Shown here: piece by piece, positions 55,253-63,801 of the stretch | How positions within the stretch are numbered: the stretch's first letter is position 1 | Layout: each line of letters opens with the position of its first letter | Assembly (NCBI GenBank): GCA_012970285.1 | Contig: JIBW01000002.1 | Span: forward strand, 1,302,001-1,366,000 | DNA: 64,000 nt | From: Bacillaceae bacterium JMAK1 | GTDB taxonomy: Bacteria > Bacillota > Bacilli > Bacillales > Marinococcaceae | Reading direction: 5' to 3' | Notes under the pieces: generated by a model | Seen by the model: the letters and a program-made list of their open reading frames with translations, nothing else | Database searches by the model: none | What the model was told of the DNA's origin: nothing | Program-made: the position numbers and the translations under genes

Positions 55253-55561
55253 TTACGTATGAAACACAACGTCAAAAGAACGTAAGTTGCTCGCTGTAGT
55301 TGGAGGTTTTTCTTTGCTTTCTGCTTGTTGTCCCTTATGTGCATGTTTAAATGCATCACTGTTTAGCCAGTTTTCATAATCTGATTTTGCTTCCCATTTC
55401 GTAAATACAATAAAGCTTACATCTTCTTTTTCACTTTCTAAGAAAAGGAATTCTAAGCAACCAGGCACATCATTCATACGATCTTTACTCTTCTCAAAAC
55501 GTGCTTTCACGTGGTCATGTTGATCTTCTTTTACATTTAATTCATTCATTACAACGTACAT
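55253..55561 (-). CDS. Antibiotic biosynthesis monooxygenase family protein (HmoA/IsdG-like)
   Basis: 102 aa, ferredoxin-like ABM fold: KARFEKSKDRMNDVPGCLEFLFLES, then FIVFTKWEAKSDYENWLNSDAFKHAH. The NxxW and KHAH features are shared with haem-degrading monooxygenases HmoA/HmoB, so iron release from haem is plausible. Substrate is unproven. AAAGGAGG precedes the ATG. Confidence 0.8.
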   Translation of the reverse strand: MYVVMNELNVKEDQHDHVKARFEKSKDRMNDVPGCLEFLFLESEKEDVSFIVFTKWEAKSDYENWLNSDAFKHAHKGQQAESKEKPPTTASNLRSFDVVFHT

Positions 55562-55629
55562 TGCATAACTCCTCCTTTATAATCACCATTCCCTTTTAGT
55601 ATAGGGGAATGGCGATTCACTGACAAACA

Positions 55630-55658
55630 TGTACATAAAAACAATTATTCGCTATAAT
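55630..55658 (+). promoter_or_regulatory. Promoter of the 29-aa gene
   Basis: TGTACA, 17-nt spacer, perfect TATAAT; leader of about 80 nt. Confidence 0.55.
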
Positions 55659-55742
55659 AATACTATCTAGTATGTGTCCAAAGTGATGCTAGGATCTCAT
55701 CTACTTTGAATCGAATGACTGTTAAGGGAGGCAACTACTTAG

Positions 55743-55832
55743 ATGCGCTTATTTCTACTATTAACTGTCTGCGCGGCATTCATTGCTGCCATTATGACAG
55801 CTGGCAAAAACTCAAAACCTCATCAACAATAA
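55743..55832 (+). CDS. 29-aa hydrophobic peptide
   Basis: A single hydrophobic helix (MRLFLLLTVCAAFIAAIMTAG) with a short polar end NSKPHQQ. GGGAGG is 11 nt before the ATG, a promoter lies upstream and a strong terminator follows, which argues for a real gene. Family unknown; could be a membrane microprotein or, less likely, a toxin. Confidence 0.5.
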   Translation: MRLFLLLTVCAAFIAAIMTAGKNSKPHQQ

Positions 55833-55838
55833 GACAAC

Positions 55839-55872
55839 AACAAACCCCTGTGGAATTCCACAGGGGTTTGTT
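55839..55872. terminator. Bidirectional terminator
   Basis: AACAAACCCCTGTGG/CCACAGGGGTTTGTT with AATT loop. Confidence 0.92.
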
Positions 55873-55874
55873 CG

Positions 55875-56348
55875 TTAATTGACTGCTGGGAAACCTCGTT
55901 GACGTAGTGCTTCGTAAATAATAATCGCCGCTGCGTTTGAAAGGTTCAACGAACGAATCAACTCGTTTTGCGGCAAGCGAATGCATTGATTCGGATAGTC
56001 CGTTGCTACCCATTCAGGAAGCCCTTTCGTTTCTTTACCGAATACGAAATAAACGTCTTCAGAAACGTCGCTATAATCGAAGTTCGTATACAAATCACTG
56101 CCTGTCGTCTCTACGAAGAATACACGATCGTTGTTCCTTAAAGCTAGAAACTCTTCTAACGAATCGTGATACGTAATATCAACACTCGGCCAATAATCAC
56201 AACCTGCTCGTTTTAACATCCGGTCTTCAGTCGAAAAACCTAGCGGGTGAATTAAATGCAAAGCGGTTCCTGTACCTGCGCACGTTCGTGCAATATTTCC
56301 TGTGTTTGCTGGAATTTCTGGTTCATGTAATACAATATGCAAAGCCAT
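55875..56348 (-). CDS. trmL: TrmL, tRNA (cytidine/uridine-34 2'-O)-methyltransferase
   Basis: 157 aa SPOUT methyltransferase. MALHIVLHEPEIPANTGNIARTC, FVFGKETKGLPE and QCIRLPQNELIRSLNLSNAAAI (SAM-binding trefoil knot) are diagnostic. Methylates the wobble ribose of tRNA-Leu isoacceptors; a tRNA-Leu gene lies at 59820. B. subtilis cspR is the homologue, next to yhbB/queG as here. Confidence 0.95.
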   Translation of the reverse strand: MALHIVLHEPEIPANTGNIARTCAGTGTALHLIHPLGFSTEDRMLKRAGCDYWPSVDITYHDSLEEFLALRNNDRVFFVETTGSDLYTNFDYSDVSEDVYFVFGKETKGLPEWVATDYPNQCIRLPQNELIRSLNLSNAAAIIIYEALRQRGFPAVN

Positions 56349-56402
56349 CGTGTTGACTCCTCTTCAATAATGTTCCATCACACAGTATAGCACAAACTTC
56401 CT

Positions 56403-57299
56403 TTAGGAAAACTGGTCATGAATAGCAAAGAATTTATACTTAATATCCTCTGTCCAAGCCGTAGAATCTTCATATTTCCAAAACCGATTACGGCTATTCG
56501 CCGTTTGCGCATTTACGAGTGGTTGACGTTCATTGTCTTTGCGCACAACAATCGTATTATGATCCCATCTTCCACTACCATCAAAATCATAACAAATAAT
56601 ATCACCAGGTCGTAAATCTTCGGCACGTTCCACTTCCTTAGCCGTTAATCCTTTTGTTGAGCCACTCAAATACCATCGTAATGAATGCGCAACCGCCCAC
56701 GAGTAGCTCCAGTTTTCCCCTCGCCACCACCAGCCTTGATCACGAACTGGCAAACCGTGCATCGGTGCTCCACCTGCATGTAAACATTGGGAGATAAAGT
56801 TCGTGCAATTATCCGTGAACTCAGGATAATCAGGATTATACTCATTCCACCAACGTTCAGCGTATTGTACAGCTTTTAAGCGGTTGTAAGTACCCGTTCG
56901 TTCCAGTGGTTGTTGTTTATGTGCGCTCCGTCCTTGTTTTTTAACATCAACTGTGACATTTCGGTGTTTTTCTTGATCGCTCATTATTTTATTATGCTTT
57001 AGAACAATTTGCCTGATCTCATTCATTTCCTCTAAATAAAATTCTTCACCGAAACGAAACAGTTTACTCACGTTCAAGTAATAATCAATATGAGAATCGG
57101 GACCTGTCGTAATAACCTTATAAGGAGTGGCATCAACATGTACTTTTACGAGCTTCGCTTTGCGCGTTTGTTTTTTGATTCGTTGTGTTACTTTTTTTTC
57201 TTCCGGTGTTAGTAGTTTCACATCGACTCCCCTTGCTTTCCATTCCGCTAGCTGCTGAAAATGTGCCGCAAGTCGCTTCTTTACTAACTTATTCATCAT
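56403..57299 (-). CDS. yhbB: YhbB, putative amidase-domain protein
   Basis: 299 aa. The N-terminal 150 residues are basic and helical; the C-terminal amidase_6-type domain has AVQYAERWWNEYNPDYP, the likely catalytic Cys in TDNCTNFISQCL and the His in RWDHNTIVV. No signal peptide is seen, which suggests spore or cytoplasmic location. ATGs at 57299 and 57296 both follow AAGGAG. Confidence 0.87.
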   Translation of the reverse strand: MMNKLVKKRLAAHFQQLAEWKARGVDVKLLTPEEKKVTQRIKKQTRKAKLVKVHVDATPYKVITTGPDSHIDYYLNVSKLFRFGEEFYLEEMNEIRQIVLKHNKIMSDQEKHRNVTVDVKKQGRSAHKQQPLERTGTYNRLKAVQYAERWWNEYNPDYPEFTDNCTNFISQCLHAGGAPMHGLPVRDQGWWWRGENWSYSWAVAHSLRWYLSGSTKGLTAKEVERAEDLRPGDIICYDFDGSGRWDHNTIVVRKDNERQPLVNAQTANSRNRFWKYEDSTAWTEDIKYKFFAIHDQFS

Positions 57300-57352
57300 G
57301 ACCGCTCCTTCCTCATTCATTCACTATATGCGAACAAATTGCAGTTCAAGAT

Positions 57353-57422
57353 AAAAAAACCTCCGATAAGTCCGTACACCTATTCGAGCGATTCAATAGG
57401 CAACGTCCTAAGCGGAGGTTTT
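57353..57422 (-). terminator. Long terminator of queG
   Basis: AAACCTCCG/CGGAGGTTT closing an inner CCTATT/AATAGG hairpin, with a T-run on the minus strand. Confidence 0.82.
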
Positions 57423-58539
57423 ATGTTAATGCTTCTTCAATTTCCTTAATTACGTCTTCATCATCTTCTTTTTGTAAAGCTTGTTGCATGGCGATTTCAT
57501 TCTCATCGCCACCAATTTCACCAAGTGCCCATGCTGCAGTACCACGGATCACAGGTCTTGCGTCATCAGTCAATAATAGCCGTAGCGTCTCACTCGCTGA
57601 CTCTTCTTTAAAGTGGCCAAGTGCAAGAATGGCGTTACGCTGGATTGGTTTCTTTCCTCTCCAAGAGCCTGCCATTTCACCATACTTCTCTTTAAATTGT
57701 CGATTGGAAAGCGATAATAGCGGCAACAACTCTGGCTTCACCTTCTCAGGGTCAGGTTCGAACTCTGGTTGATACGTCTCGCCTTTGCCTTTGTTAATAG
57801 GACAAACGACTTGACACGTATCGCAACCGTACAAGCGATTGCCAATTTTTTTACGGTATTGTTTCGGGATAAAGTCTTTTTTCTGTGTTAAAAACGCAAT
57901 ACACTTTTGGGCATCAAGTTGTCCACCTTGCACGAGTGCACCCGTCGGACAGCTTTCCACACATTTATTACACGTTCCACAGCCCTCTTCAATTGGCGTA
58001 TCAGGTTCAAACGGAATCGTCGTAATCATTTCACCAAGGTAAACGTAAGAACCATATTCAGGTGTAATGATCATACAATTCTTTCCACTAAATCCAATAC
58101 CGGCTCGTTCTGCTACAGCTCGGTCAGATAACGCTCCAGTGTCGACCATCGAAGCGGTCTTCGCGTCAGGTACTCTGCTCTCAATGAAAGCTTGTAACTT
58201 TTGCAAACGATCATTTAAGACATGATGATAATCTGCTCCCCAAGAAGCTCGACAAAACAACCCTCTGCGGTTTCCTTTAACGCCCTTGGGAGGGTTTTTG
58301 AGCTTGGATGGGTAACTTAGTGCAATGGCTATAATTGATTTTGCATAAGGCAGCAACCGTTCAGGTTCAGTTCGTAAATCAATATCCGATTCTTCAAACC
58401 CTGAATCATACCCTAGTCGTTGCTGTTCCCTTAAGCGTTCTTTTAATGTTAAGAAAGGATCTGCACTTGCAAAACCAATCTTATCAATTCCAATCGTTTT
58501 GCTATATGCAATAATCTCTTGTTTTAATTCCTCATTCAT
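57421..58539 (-). CDS. queG: Epoxyqueuosine reductase QueG
   Basis: 372 aa, cobalamin and two [4Fe-4S] enzyme that reduces epoxyqueuosine to queuosine in tRNA. Cluster motifs CGTCNKCVESCPTGAL and CDTCQVVCPINKG are clear; a C-terminal HEAT-repeat part (ALGHFKEESASETLRLLL, GTAAWALGEIGG) binds tRNA. The ATG at 58539 follows AAAGGA. Same pathway as QueA at the start of the window. Confidence 0.96.
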   Translation of the reverse strand: MNEELKQEIIAYSKTIGIDKIGFASADPFLTLKERLREQQRLGYDSGFEESDIDLRTEPERLLPYAKSIIAIALSYPSKLKNPPKGVKGNRRGLFCRASWGADYHHVLNDRLQKLQAFIESRVPDAKTASMVDTGALSDRAVAERAGIGFSGKNCMIITPEYGSYVYLGEMITTIPFEPDTPIEEGCGTCNKCVESCPTGALVQGGQLDAQKCIAFLTQKKDFIPKQYRKKIGNRLYGCDTCQVVCPINKGKGETYQPEFEPDPEKVKPELLPLLSLSNRQFKEKYGEMAGSWRGKKPIQRNAILALGHFKEESASETLRLLLTDDARPVIRGTAAWALGEIGGDENEIAMQQALQKEDDEDVIKEIEEALT

Positions 58540-58590
58540 TTCGAGCGTTCCTTTCAATTATGCTAAAATGAACGTGAGAGGGAGGTTTGT

Positions 58591-59283
58591 ATGAACTTTC
58601 ATTTAACTGAACAACTCATTCAACACGTTCCATCGTTTAAAGTCGGTCTTATTCAATATGAGAATATTGTCGTTAGTGACATTCCTGATCAACTTGCGAG
58701 TCGAATTGAACTTCATCGTCACACCGTTGAGTTGGACTTGTTAGATCAACCTGTTACATATTATGAAGGCGTTCGTGAGTGGAGGCAAGTGTTTAAAGCG
58801 ATTGGTGTCGATCCTGGGAAATATCGGCCGTCACACGAAGCATTATTTCGAAGAATTAAGGCGAAAAAGCCGCTTCCTGAAATTTCGTCAGCGGTAAGCC
58901 TAAACAACTTTTTCTCCTTGCAATATGAGCTTCCACTTGGACTTTATGACATGGAAACCATACATGGAGATGTAACGCTGACTGTCGGTACATCTGATGA
59001 ATCGTTCGATGGGCTAAACGGCAGAGTAAATTCTGTAGATCGTAAGCTCATCACAAAAGACGCTAACGGTCCATTCGGTAGCCCAGTTGTCGATAGTGTC
59101 CGAACGGCTATAAGTCATGAAACGACAAGCGGACTACACGTGTTATACATTCCTCCGAGTAAAAGCGAAGATGAAGCGATTACGTTTACGAAGCATATCG
59201 GTGACTTGTTTACACAAGTTCACGGCGGACAAGCTAAAACGGCTATTCTACATCGTGAACAACCGCTCGCAGTGATCCATTAA
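58591..59283 (+). CDS. B3/B4 tRNA-binding domain protein
   Basis: 230 aa. A free-standing version of the PheRS beta-chain B3/B4 editing-type domain (REWRQVFKAIGVDPGKYRPSHEALFRRI, SAVSLNNFFSLQYELPLGLYD). Such proteins may bind or proofread aminoacyl-tRNA; no direct evidence here. GGGAGG precedes the ATG. Confidence 0.85.
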   Translation: MNFHLTEQLIQHVPSFKVGLIQYENIVVSDIPDQLASRIELHRHTVELDLLDQPVTYYEGVREWRQVFKAIGVDPGKYRPSHEALFRRIKAKKPLPEISSAVSLNNFFSLQYELPLGLYDMETIHGDVTLTVGTSDESFDGLNGRVNSVDRKLITKDANGPFGSPVVDSVRTAISHETTSGLHVLYIPPSKSEDEAITFTKHIGDLFTQVHGGQAKTAILHREQPLAVIH

Positions 59284-59384
59284 TTACGGTTTGAATAACC
59301 AAGTTCCTTAAAAATCGAAAAGACTCCATAACCAATGCCTAATACACCTACTAAGATTGCAATAATAAAAATCGTTAAATTCAT
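59280..59384 (-). CDS. 34-aa membrane peptide
   Basis: One hydrophobic helix (MNLTIFIIAILVGVLGIGYG) then VFSIFKELGYSNRN. GAGGTG is 7 nt before the ATG. Its stop overlaps the stop of the convergent B3/B4 gene by 4 nt. Unknown family. Confidence 0.6.
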   Translation of the reverse strand: MNLTIFIIAILVGVLGIGYGVFSIFKELGYSNRN

Positions 59385-59440
59385 CGCTCACACCTCTTTT
59401 TGATTTTTATTATTTGATAAGAAAGGATTTTTTACACGCA

Positions 59441-59683
59441 ATGTCTTTAAAAACATTTGAGAACATCACGATGGGAATTATGATCGTACTGCTCATCCTT
59501 GCGATGACTGGAGCGGTCACAGGCACAATCATTTACGTTTTAATTGGAGTGGCAATTGTCATTATGATCATCAACCTCGTCTGGAGAGTAAAAGATTACA
59601 AAAAACGCCGGGCGAAGTTAGTGAAAGAATTGGAAGAAGAAGAAGCTAGTCGACAAAAAAGAAACAGCCCTGATTCCAACTAA
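59441..59683 (+). CDS. Small membrane protein, unknown
   Basis: 80 aa with two hydrophobic segments (about 9-28 and 31-50) and a basic/acidic C-terminal helix (KDYKKRRAKLVKELEEEEAS). The start is uncertain: the ATG at 59441 is 14 nt from AAAGGA. A weak AACAGCCC/GGGCTGTT hairpin follows. Unknown family. Confidence 0.6.
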   Translation: MSLKTFENITMGIMIVLLILAMTGAVTGTIIYVLIGVAIVIMIINLVWRVKDYKKRRAKLVKELEEEEASRQKRNSPDSN

Positions 59684-59752
59684 CATGGATCGGGCTGTTA
59701 TCCCTATATAATGCTTTTCTCGATATAAATTAATATTGATATAAAATAAGGC

Positions 59753-59782
59753 TTGTCATTAACGTGAATGACGTGCTATTAT
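59753..59782 (+). promoter_or_regulatory. Promoter of tRNA-Leu
   Basis: TTGTCA, 18-nt spacer, TATTAT, about 38 nt before the tRNA. Confidence 0.6.
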
Positions 59783-59819
59783 ATAACTTGTCAGAACGAA
59801 CAGATCAATACATAATCAT

Positions 59820-59904
59820 GGCGATGTGGCGGAATTGGCAGACGCGCGCGACTCAAAATCGCGTTTCTACGGAAGTGTGGGTTCGACTCCCACCATCGCC
59901 ACCA
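59820..59904 (+). tRNA. trnL: tRNA-Leu (CAA), CCA encoded
   Basis: 85 nt with a 7-bp acceptor stem (GGCGATG/CATCGCC), D-arm GCGG...GGCAGACGC, anticodon stem GCGA/TCGC with loop CTCAAAA (anticodon CAA), long variable arm (TTTCTACGGAAG) typical of class II tRNA, T-arm GTGGGTTCGACTCCCAC, discriminator A and CCA. Decodes UUG, the codon used as an alternative start in several genes here. Confidence 0.97.
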
Positions 59905-59985
59905 TTTAAGATTATTGTACCAGTAGTTTTGATAAACATCATATGGAAAAGTCGCACGTTACGCGGACGACTTAATCTCTGAGAA

Positions 59986-60025
59986 AACACCTCGTTACAC
60001 GTTAACGAAAAGGTGTTATTTTTTT
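59986..60025 (+). terminator. Terminator of tRNA-Leu
   Basis: AACACCT/AGGTGTT with inner CGTTA/TAACG, then A and a run of T. Confidence 0.88.
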
Positions 60026-60117
60026 ATGTCTCAAAAAACAGGAAGCTATACTTGATAACCAAAATATGCTTGATATAACTCGATCATTGCTAAGTAATAT
60101 GAGAAATCAAGCGGTGA

Positions 60118-60149
60118 GAAAAGCCCCATTCAGGCGAACAGGGCTTTTC
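60118..60149 (-). terminator. Terminator of the propeller gene
   Basis: GAAAAGCCC/GGGCTTTTC with a 13-nt loop. Confidence 0.8.
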
Positions 60150-60150
60150 G

Positions 60151-61170
60151 TTAGCATTCATAATAATAAATAGCTAAAGTTGTAGGTTCTCCACCAATCT
60201 CAGTCGTCTGGACCACGGAAAACGTTGAAAGGTCAATCGTGGAGACAGTGAAGTTTTGCCTATCTGTTACATAAGCAAAATTGTTTAAAGTATCAACAAC
60301 AACGTCCCAAGTATAATCACTGATTTCAAGCGTATTCGTTACCGTGTTTGTATTTCCGTCGATTTCAATTAACTGTCCCAAGGGTAGGGTTAGTGCCACA
60401 TAAACCTTATCCGTGACAGGATCAACATCAATGCCACGAGGCCGTCCTGCTAGTGGTATTGTTGTTACGAGTGTATTCGTAGCTGTATCGATGACGGCAA
60501 TGCTGTTCCCTTCACGTAATGAAACATATGCGCGTCTCGTCGTCGCATTTAAAGCAATTTCGGCTGGGTACAACCCAAATTCGGGCTCCCCTACAACAAT
60601 TCGATCAACTTCATTAGTACCACTTATGACAGACACATAATTTGAAAAGGCAGCTGGTGCATAAACTAAGTCGGTTGCAGGATCTAACGCCAATTGATAC
60701 GGTGCCGGAACAAAGATTTGTGCAACTTCTTCAAACGTCGTTCCATCAACAATAGCTACCTGGTTACCATAATAAGATGCAATATAATATAGATTTGTGT
60801 TCGGATTGTACAAGATCCCGTCAACAGAGTCTAGATTATCGAACCGAATTGTATTAGTAACCGTGTCCGTTTGAGGGTCTATGAAGATGAGTTCACGTCC
60901 AGGTGTATACGATAAGGAAGCAATTATTTGATTCGTATAGGGATTAAAATAAATTTGATACGGTCTATCATTTAAATTTTCTATCGTGTCGATCACTAGC
61001 CCAGTGCTTGGATCGATAACACTAATAGAATTATTACTCACATCCCCTACATACAGTTTACTGCACAGACCTGGCTGTGGAGGAGGTACTGGTGATGGAT
61101 GAGGCGCTAAGCCTGGACCGTTAATTAAATTATTGTTAATATTAATGCTTCTACAAACATAATCTGACAT
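60151..61170 (-). CDS. Seven-bladed YVTN-type beta-propeller protein
   Basis: 339 aa. After a short Asn- and Pro-rich N-terminus (GLAPHPSPVPPPQPG) there are seven repeats of about 42 residues, each with a pattern like LYVGDxxNNSISVID, V-T-I-L and P-I-x-V-D-P-x-T-D; the ends suit a closed seven-bladed YncE/YVTN propeller. No signal peptide or anchor is seen. Only two Lys by my count; strongly acidic. The last residue is Cys, and a second Cys lies at the start of blade 1. Function unknown; spore or cell surface is possible. GGAGGTGA precedes the ATG. Confidence 0.8.
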   Translation of the reverse strand: MSDYVCRSININNNLINGPGLAPHPSPVPPPQPGLCSKLYVGDVSNNSISVIDPSTGLVIDTIENLNDRPYQIYFNPYTNQIIASLSYTPGRELIFIDPQTDTVTNTIRFDNLDSVDGILYNPNTNLYYIASYYGNQVAIVDGTTFEEVAQIFVPAPYQLALDPATDLVYAPAAFSNYVSVISGTNEVDRIVVGEPEFGLYPAEIALNATTRRAYVSLREGNSIAVIDTATNTLVTTIPLAGRPRGIDVDPVTDKVYVALTLPLGQLIEIDGNTNTVTNTLEISDYTWDVVVDTLNNFAYVTDRQNFTVSTIDLSTFSVVQTTEIGGEPTTLAIYYYEC

Positions 61171-61381
61171 TTTTTCACCTCCAATACATGCCTTTTTATT
61201 AACATATGCACATACAAAACTAAAGACTAGTTTCATGACACAAGGCAAAACACCAAGTTTAAAAGCACCTTCATGATGAGCGAAGCGAATTTAGCGTTTA
61301 GTAGGGCTTAGCTACAGATGATCTTGTGATAACCTAAACAACGAAGTTAAACATCCATAAAATTAAAGGTGGGACTATACG

Positions 61382-61624
61382 ATGACCCTAACATTTTCTT
61401 TCGAAGTAGATAAGGATAACAATCGCTATATCGCGGTCTATAACACTGGGGAACTCGTAAGTAAACTTAGTGTAGCTCTTATTGGCCCAAACGGAATGTA
61501 TCCTTCATTGAATAACTTCGTTTCACAACAACGAGCATTGTTTCTCGAACAAGCAGAAGGATTTCCATACCAAATCTTAATTGACGAACCTGTCCAACGT
61601 GAATTAGATCAGGAACAAGAGTAA
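61382..61624 (+). CDS. 80-aa hypothetical protein
   Basis: Soluble, acidic at the C-terminus; TFSFEVDKDNNRYIAVYNTGE and SVALIGPNGMYPSLNNF look like alternating beta strands. AGGTGGG precedes the ATG and a clear terminator follows, so it is probably real. No family recognised. Confidence 0.55.
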   Translation: MTLTFSFEVDKDNNRYIAVYNTGELVSKLSVALIGPNGMYPSLNNFVSQQRALFLEQAEGFPYQILIDEPVQRELDQEQE

Positions 61625-61635
61625 GCGAAAAGAAA

Positions 61636-61679
61636 AAAAGCGCGGTTGGTGGCACTTGATCTGCCCCCTCCGCGCTTTT
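61636..61679. terminator. Bidirectional terminator
   Basis: AAAAGCGCGG/CCGCGCTTTT around a 24-nt loop, between convergent genes. Confidence 0.85.
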
Positions 61680-61680
61680 C

Positions 61681-63201
61681 TCAATCAGTTTCATATTCGG
61701 CTAATCGAATGGCAATGTCGTTTTCAACGGCCGTTGGCGAACTTCCGATATAATTGTTCATTATAATCGAGAAGATCCACTCTTCACCATCAGCATCCGT
61801 CACGTAGCCAGACAACGATGATTTACTCGTAAGACTCCCTGTTTTTGCTGCTACGTTGCTTGCCGCTGCTGTATCAGCCATTCGTGTACGCAGTGTTCCC
61901 CCTACATAATGATCACTTTCTGCTGCAACCGGTAATGAACCGTAAAAGATGTCAAACCACTCCTCATCTTGAGCATGTAGAAGAAATTGCGTCATTTCTT
62001 CCGTTGGGATTGCATTTAAGTGAGACATTCCCGATCCGTCTCGAAGTTGAACGACGTTCGTATTCACACCTGCTGAATCTAAATACTCTTCGACAACATC
62101 TAACCCCTTATCCCAACTTCCCTCTCCATGAACTTTTTGTCCAAGTGCCTTCGTTAAATGCTCGGAATGACTGTTTTGACTAAATTTCATATACGGAATC
62201 ATAAGTTCTTCAAGTGTCATCGATTCGTGAATAAATAATGCTTCTGCATCTTCTGGGGTTTCTCCTAAAACAACCTCTCCATTTACTCGAACTCGGGCAT
62301 CTTTAAGACCTGTTGCAAACAAATCAGCCGCTAAGTTGGTCGGCTCCCAAATGGAAACGTATTGATTAAAGGAGTTATCTCCTACTGGAATCGTCCCTTC
62401 AAAGAAAATATCATTCGTTCCATGATCTCTTCCCCAACCAGCTAACTCTCGATCCCCGTCTTCTTCAACAGTAATCATCTTATTATCGATCGAATAATAT
62501 TCAGATTCTGGGGTTACCTTGATTTCTGCCTCATCACCAGGCTCCTTACCAGGGTGAACTTCGACATAAACCGAAGCCGTATTATAACGATCTAACGCTA
62601 CATCTGAAATCAGTGCTGCATCAGGGGCGAAGCTTAAAGCCGATACTTGAGCTCCTACTTGTCCCCGTTGATTTGCCCAGGAGAGGTCTAAAGATAGACG
62701 TGTATCATCAAAGTAAGTGTCATCTGCGATAATGTCTCCTTGAACCATGCGGATTCCTTGATTATGTAATTCCTTTGCTAATTGATCAAAGTCAGAAGCT
62801 AGTAACGTAGGATCTCCTCCGCCTTTTAAGTAGATATTGCCGTGTAGTATGCTGCCACGCGTATAACCGTCCGTGTAAATCCCTGTCTCAAATGTAAACT
62901 CTGGTCCTAATACATCTAATGCTGTAGCACCAACGAGAAGCTTCTGACCGGAAGCTGGCGCAAGGCTAATATCGCTGTTATAACTAAATAATTCTTCACC
63001 CGTTTCACTATGGCGAACATGGACTCCTGGTAAGGCACTTTGCAATTGTTCCGTATCTAAAATTTCCAATAAATCATTCCGAAGTTCTATTTTCGAAGAC
63101 GCCTGCTCTTCCCCTTGCAGTTCCGATGATAGACCTAGTTGCAACGTTCCACCAACGATCAACGTTAATGCTCCTACTTTTGTTATGTGTGAAATTCTCA
63201 T
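61681..63201 (-). CDS. D-Ala-D-Ala carboxypeptidase, PBP4/DacB (S13) family
   Basis: 506 aa. Signal peptide at about 1-26; SxxK motif SGQK in LAPASGQKLLVG, SxN motif SQN in KFSQNSHSEH, KTG in AAKTGSL, with the S13 inserted domains between. Trims or cleaves peptidoglycan stem peptides outside the membrane. Corresponds to B. subtilis DacC. The mature enzyme is acidic. GGAGGT precedes the ATG. Confidence 0.93.
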   Translation of the reverse strand: MRISHITKVGALTLIVGGTLQLGLSSELQGEEQASSKIELRNDLLEILDTEQLQSALPGVHVRHSETGEELFSYNSDISLAPASGQKLLVGATALDVLGPEFTFETGIYTDGYTRGSILHGNIYLKGGGDPTLLASDFDQLAKELHNQGIRMVQGDIIADDTYFDDTRLSLDLSWANQRGQVGAQVSALSFAPDAALISDVALDRYNTASVYVEVHPGKEPGDEAEIKVTPESEYYSIDNKMITVEEDGDRELAGWGRDHGTNDIFFEGTIPVGDNSFNQYVSIWEPTNLAADLFATGLKDARVRVNGEVVLGETPEDAEALFIHESMTLEELMIPYMKFSQNSHSEHLTKALGQKVHGEGSWDKGLDVVEEYLDSAGVNTNVVQLRDGSGMSHLNAIPTEEMTQFLLHAQDEEWFDIFYGSLPVAAESDHYVGGTLRTRMADTAAASNVAAKTGSLTSKSSLSGYVTDADGEEWIFSIIMNNYIGSSPTAVENDIAIRLAEYETD

Positions 63202-63361
63202 ACATGACCTCCATTGCAGTTTTTATTAGTATATCACCGTTTTCTGAATAATTAATATTCATCGTCATTTTTACGACCATTATCTATACAAATAGCTCAA
63301 TTAGTCCTATAAACAACTATACGTTTTATATTTCTTATAACAATGGATTGATCACTACATG

Positions 63362-63765
63362 TCAAGTGTTTCTCGCCCTACCTAAAAGCTTTAGAATCTC
63401 TGCATACAGCCAGACAATCGTCAGTATTAAACTAAATGCTATGAACCATTCCATATATCTTGTCGCTTTCATTTCGATCTTACGCCGAATGACATCAAAG
63501 TCGACGAGCAAATGCAAACTTGCGACAACGACGATGCTAAACAGACCGCGACACGGTCAGCAAATACGAGAGAATTTACGAGAGAATACTGTTCAGGTAA
63601 AATCGGCAGTGCCTCCAATACATAAACTAAAAAATTGCAGAAGTCATAGATAGAATGCCCAGTATAAAGTTGTACGAAGGCTTGTAAAAAATGTAAATCA
63701 TAAGCATCATGAACACGACGGCAAACGTTAACGCAACCAACAACCACTCCTTCTAATACAGCACA
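63362..63765 (-). pseudogene. Bax inhibitor-1/YccA family remnant
   Basis: The last 60 codons read cleanly (GLFSIVVVASLHLLVDFDVI, then RYMEWFIAFSLILTIVWLYA), a hallmark of Firmicute YccA-type proteins. Upstream, homologous pieces occur in other frames: AVLEGVVVG, then ALTFAVVFMMLMIYIFYKPSYNF, ended by TAG, and a TGA just before the intact tail. The N-terminal half is gone; the remains begin at the terminator of the next gene. Frameshifts plus a 5' deletion make it non-functional, barring sequencing error. Confidence 0.75.
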
Positions 63766-63767
63766 AA

Positions 63768-63797
63768 AAAACAGCCACAGATCATATGGCTGCTTCA
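63768..63797 (-). terminator. Terminator of the amidohydrolase gene
   Basis: CAGCCA/TGGCTG with loop, then TTTTTTT on the minus strand. Confidence 0.8.
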
Positions 63798-63801
63798 TTA
63801 C

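Noticed and set aside
59949-59974. Second terminator after tRNA-Leu (AAGTCG/CGACTT)
   Set aside because: Six-bp stem without a T-run; the hairpin at 59986 is far better.
63469-63798. 109-codon minus-strand frame over the YccA remnant
   Set aside because: Only a short part (AVLEGVVVG) matches the family; the rest is out of frame, and the first codons lie in the terminator of the neighbouring gene.
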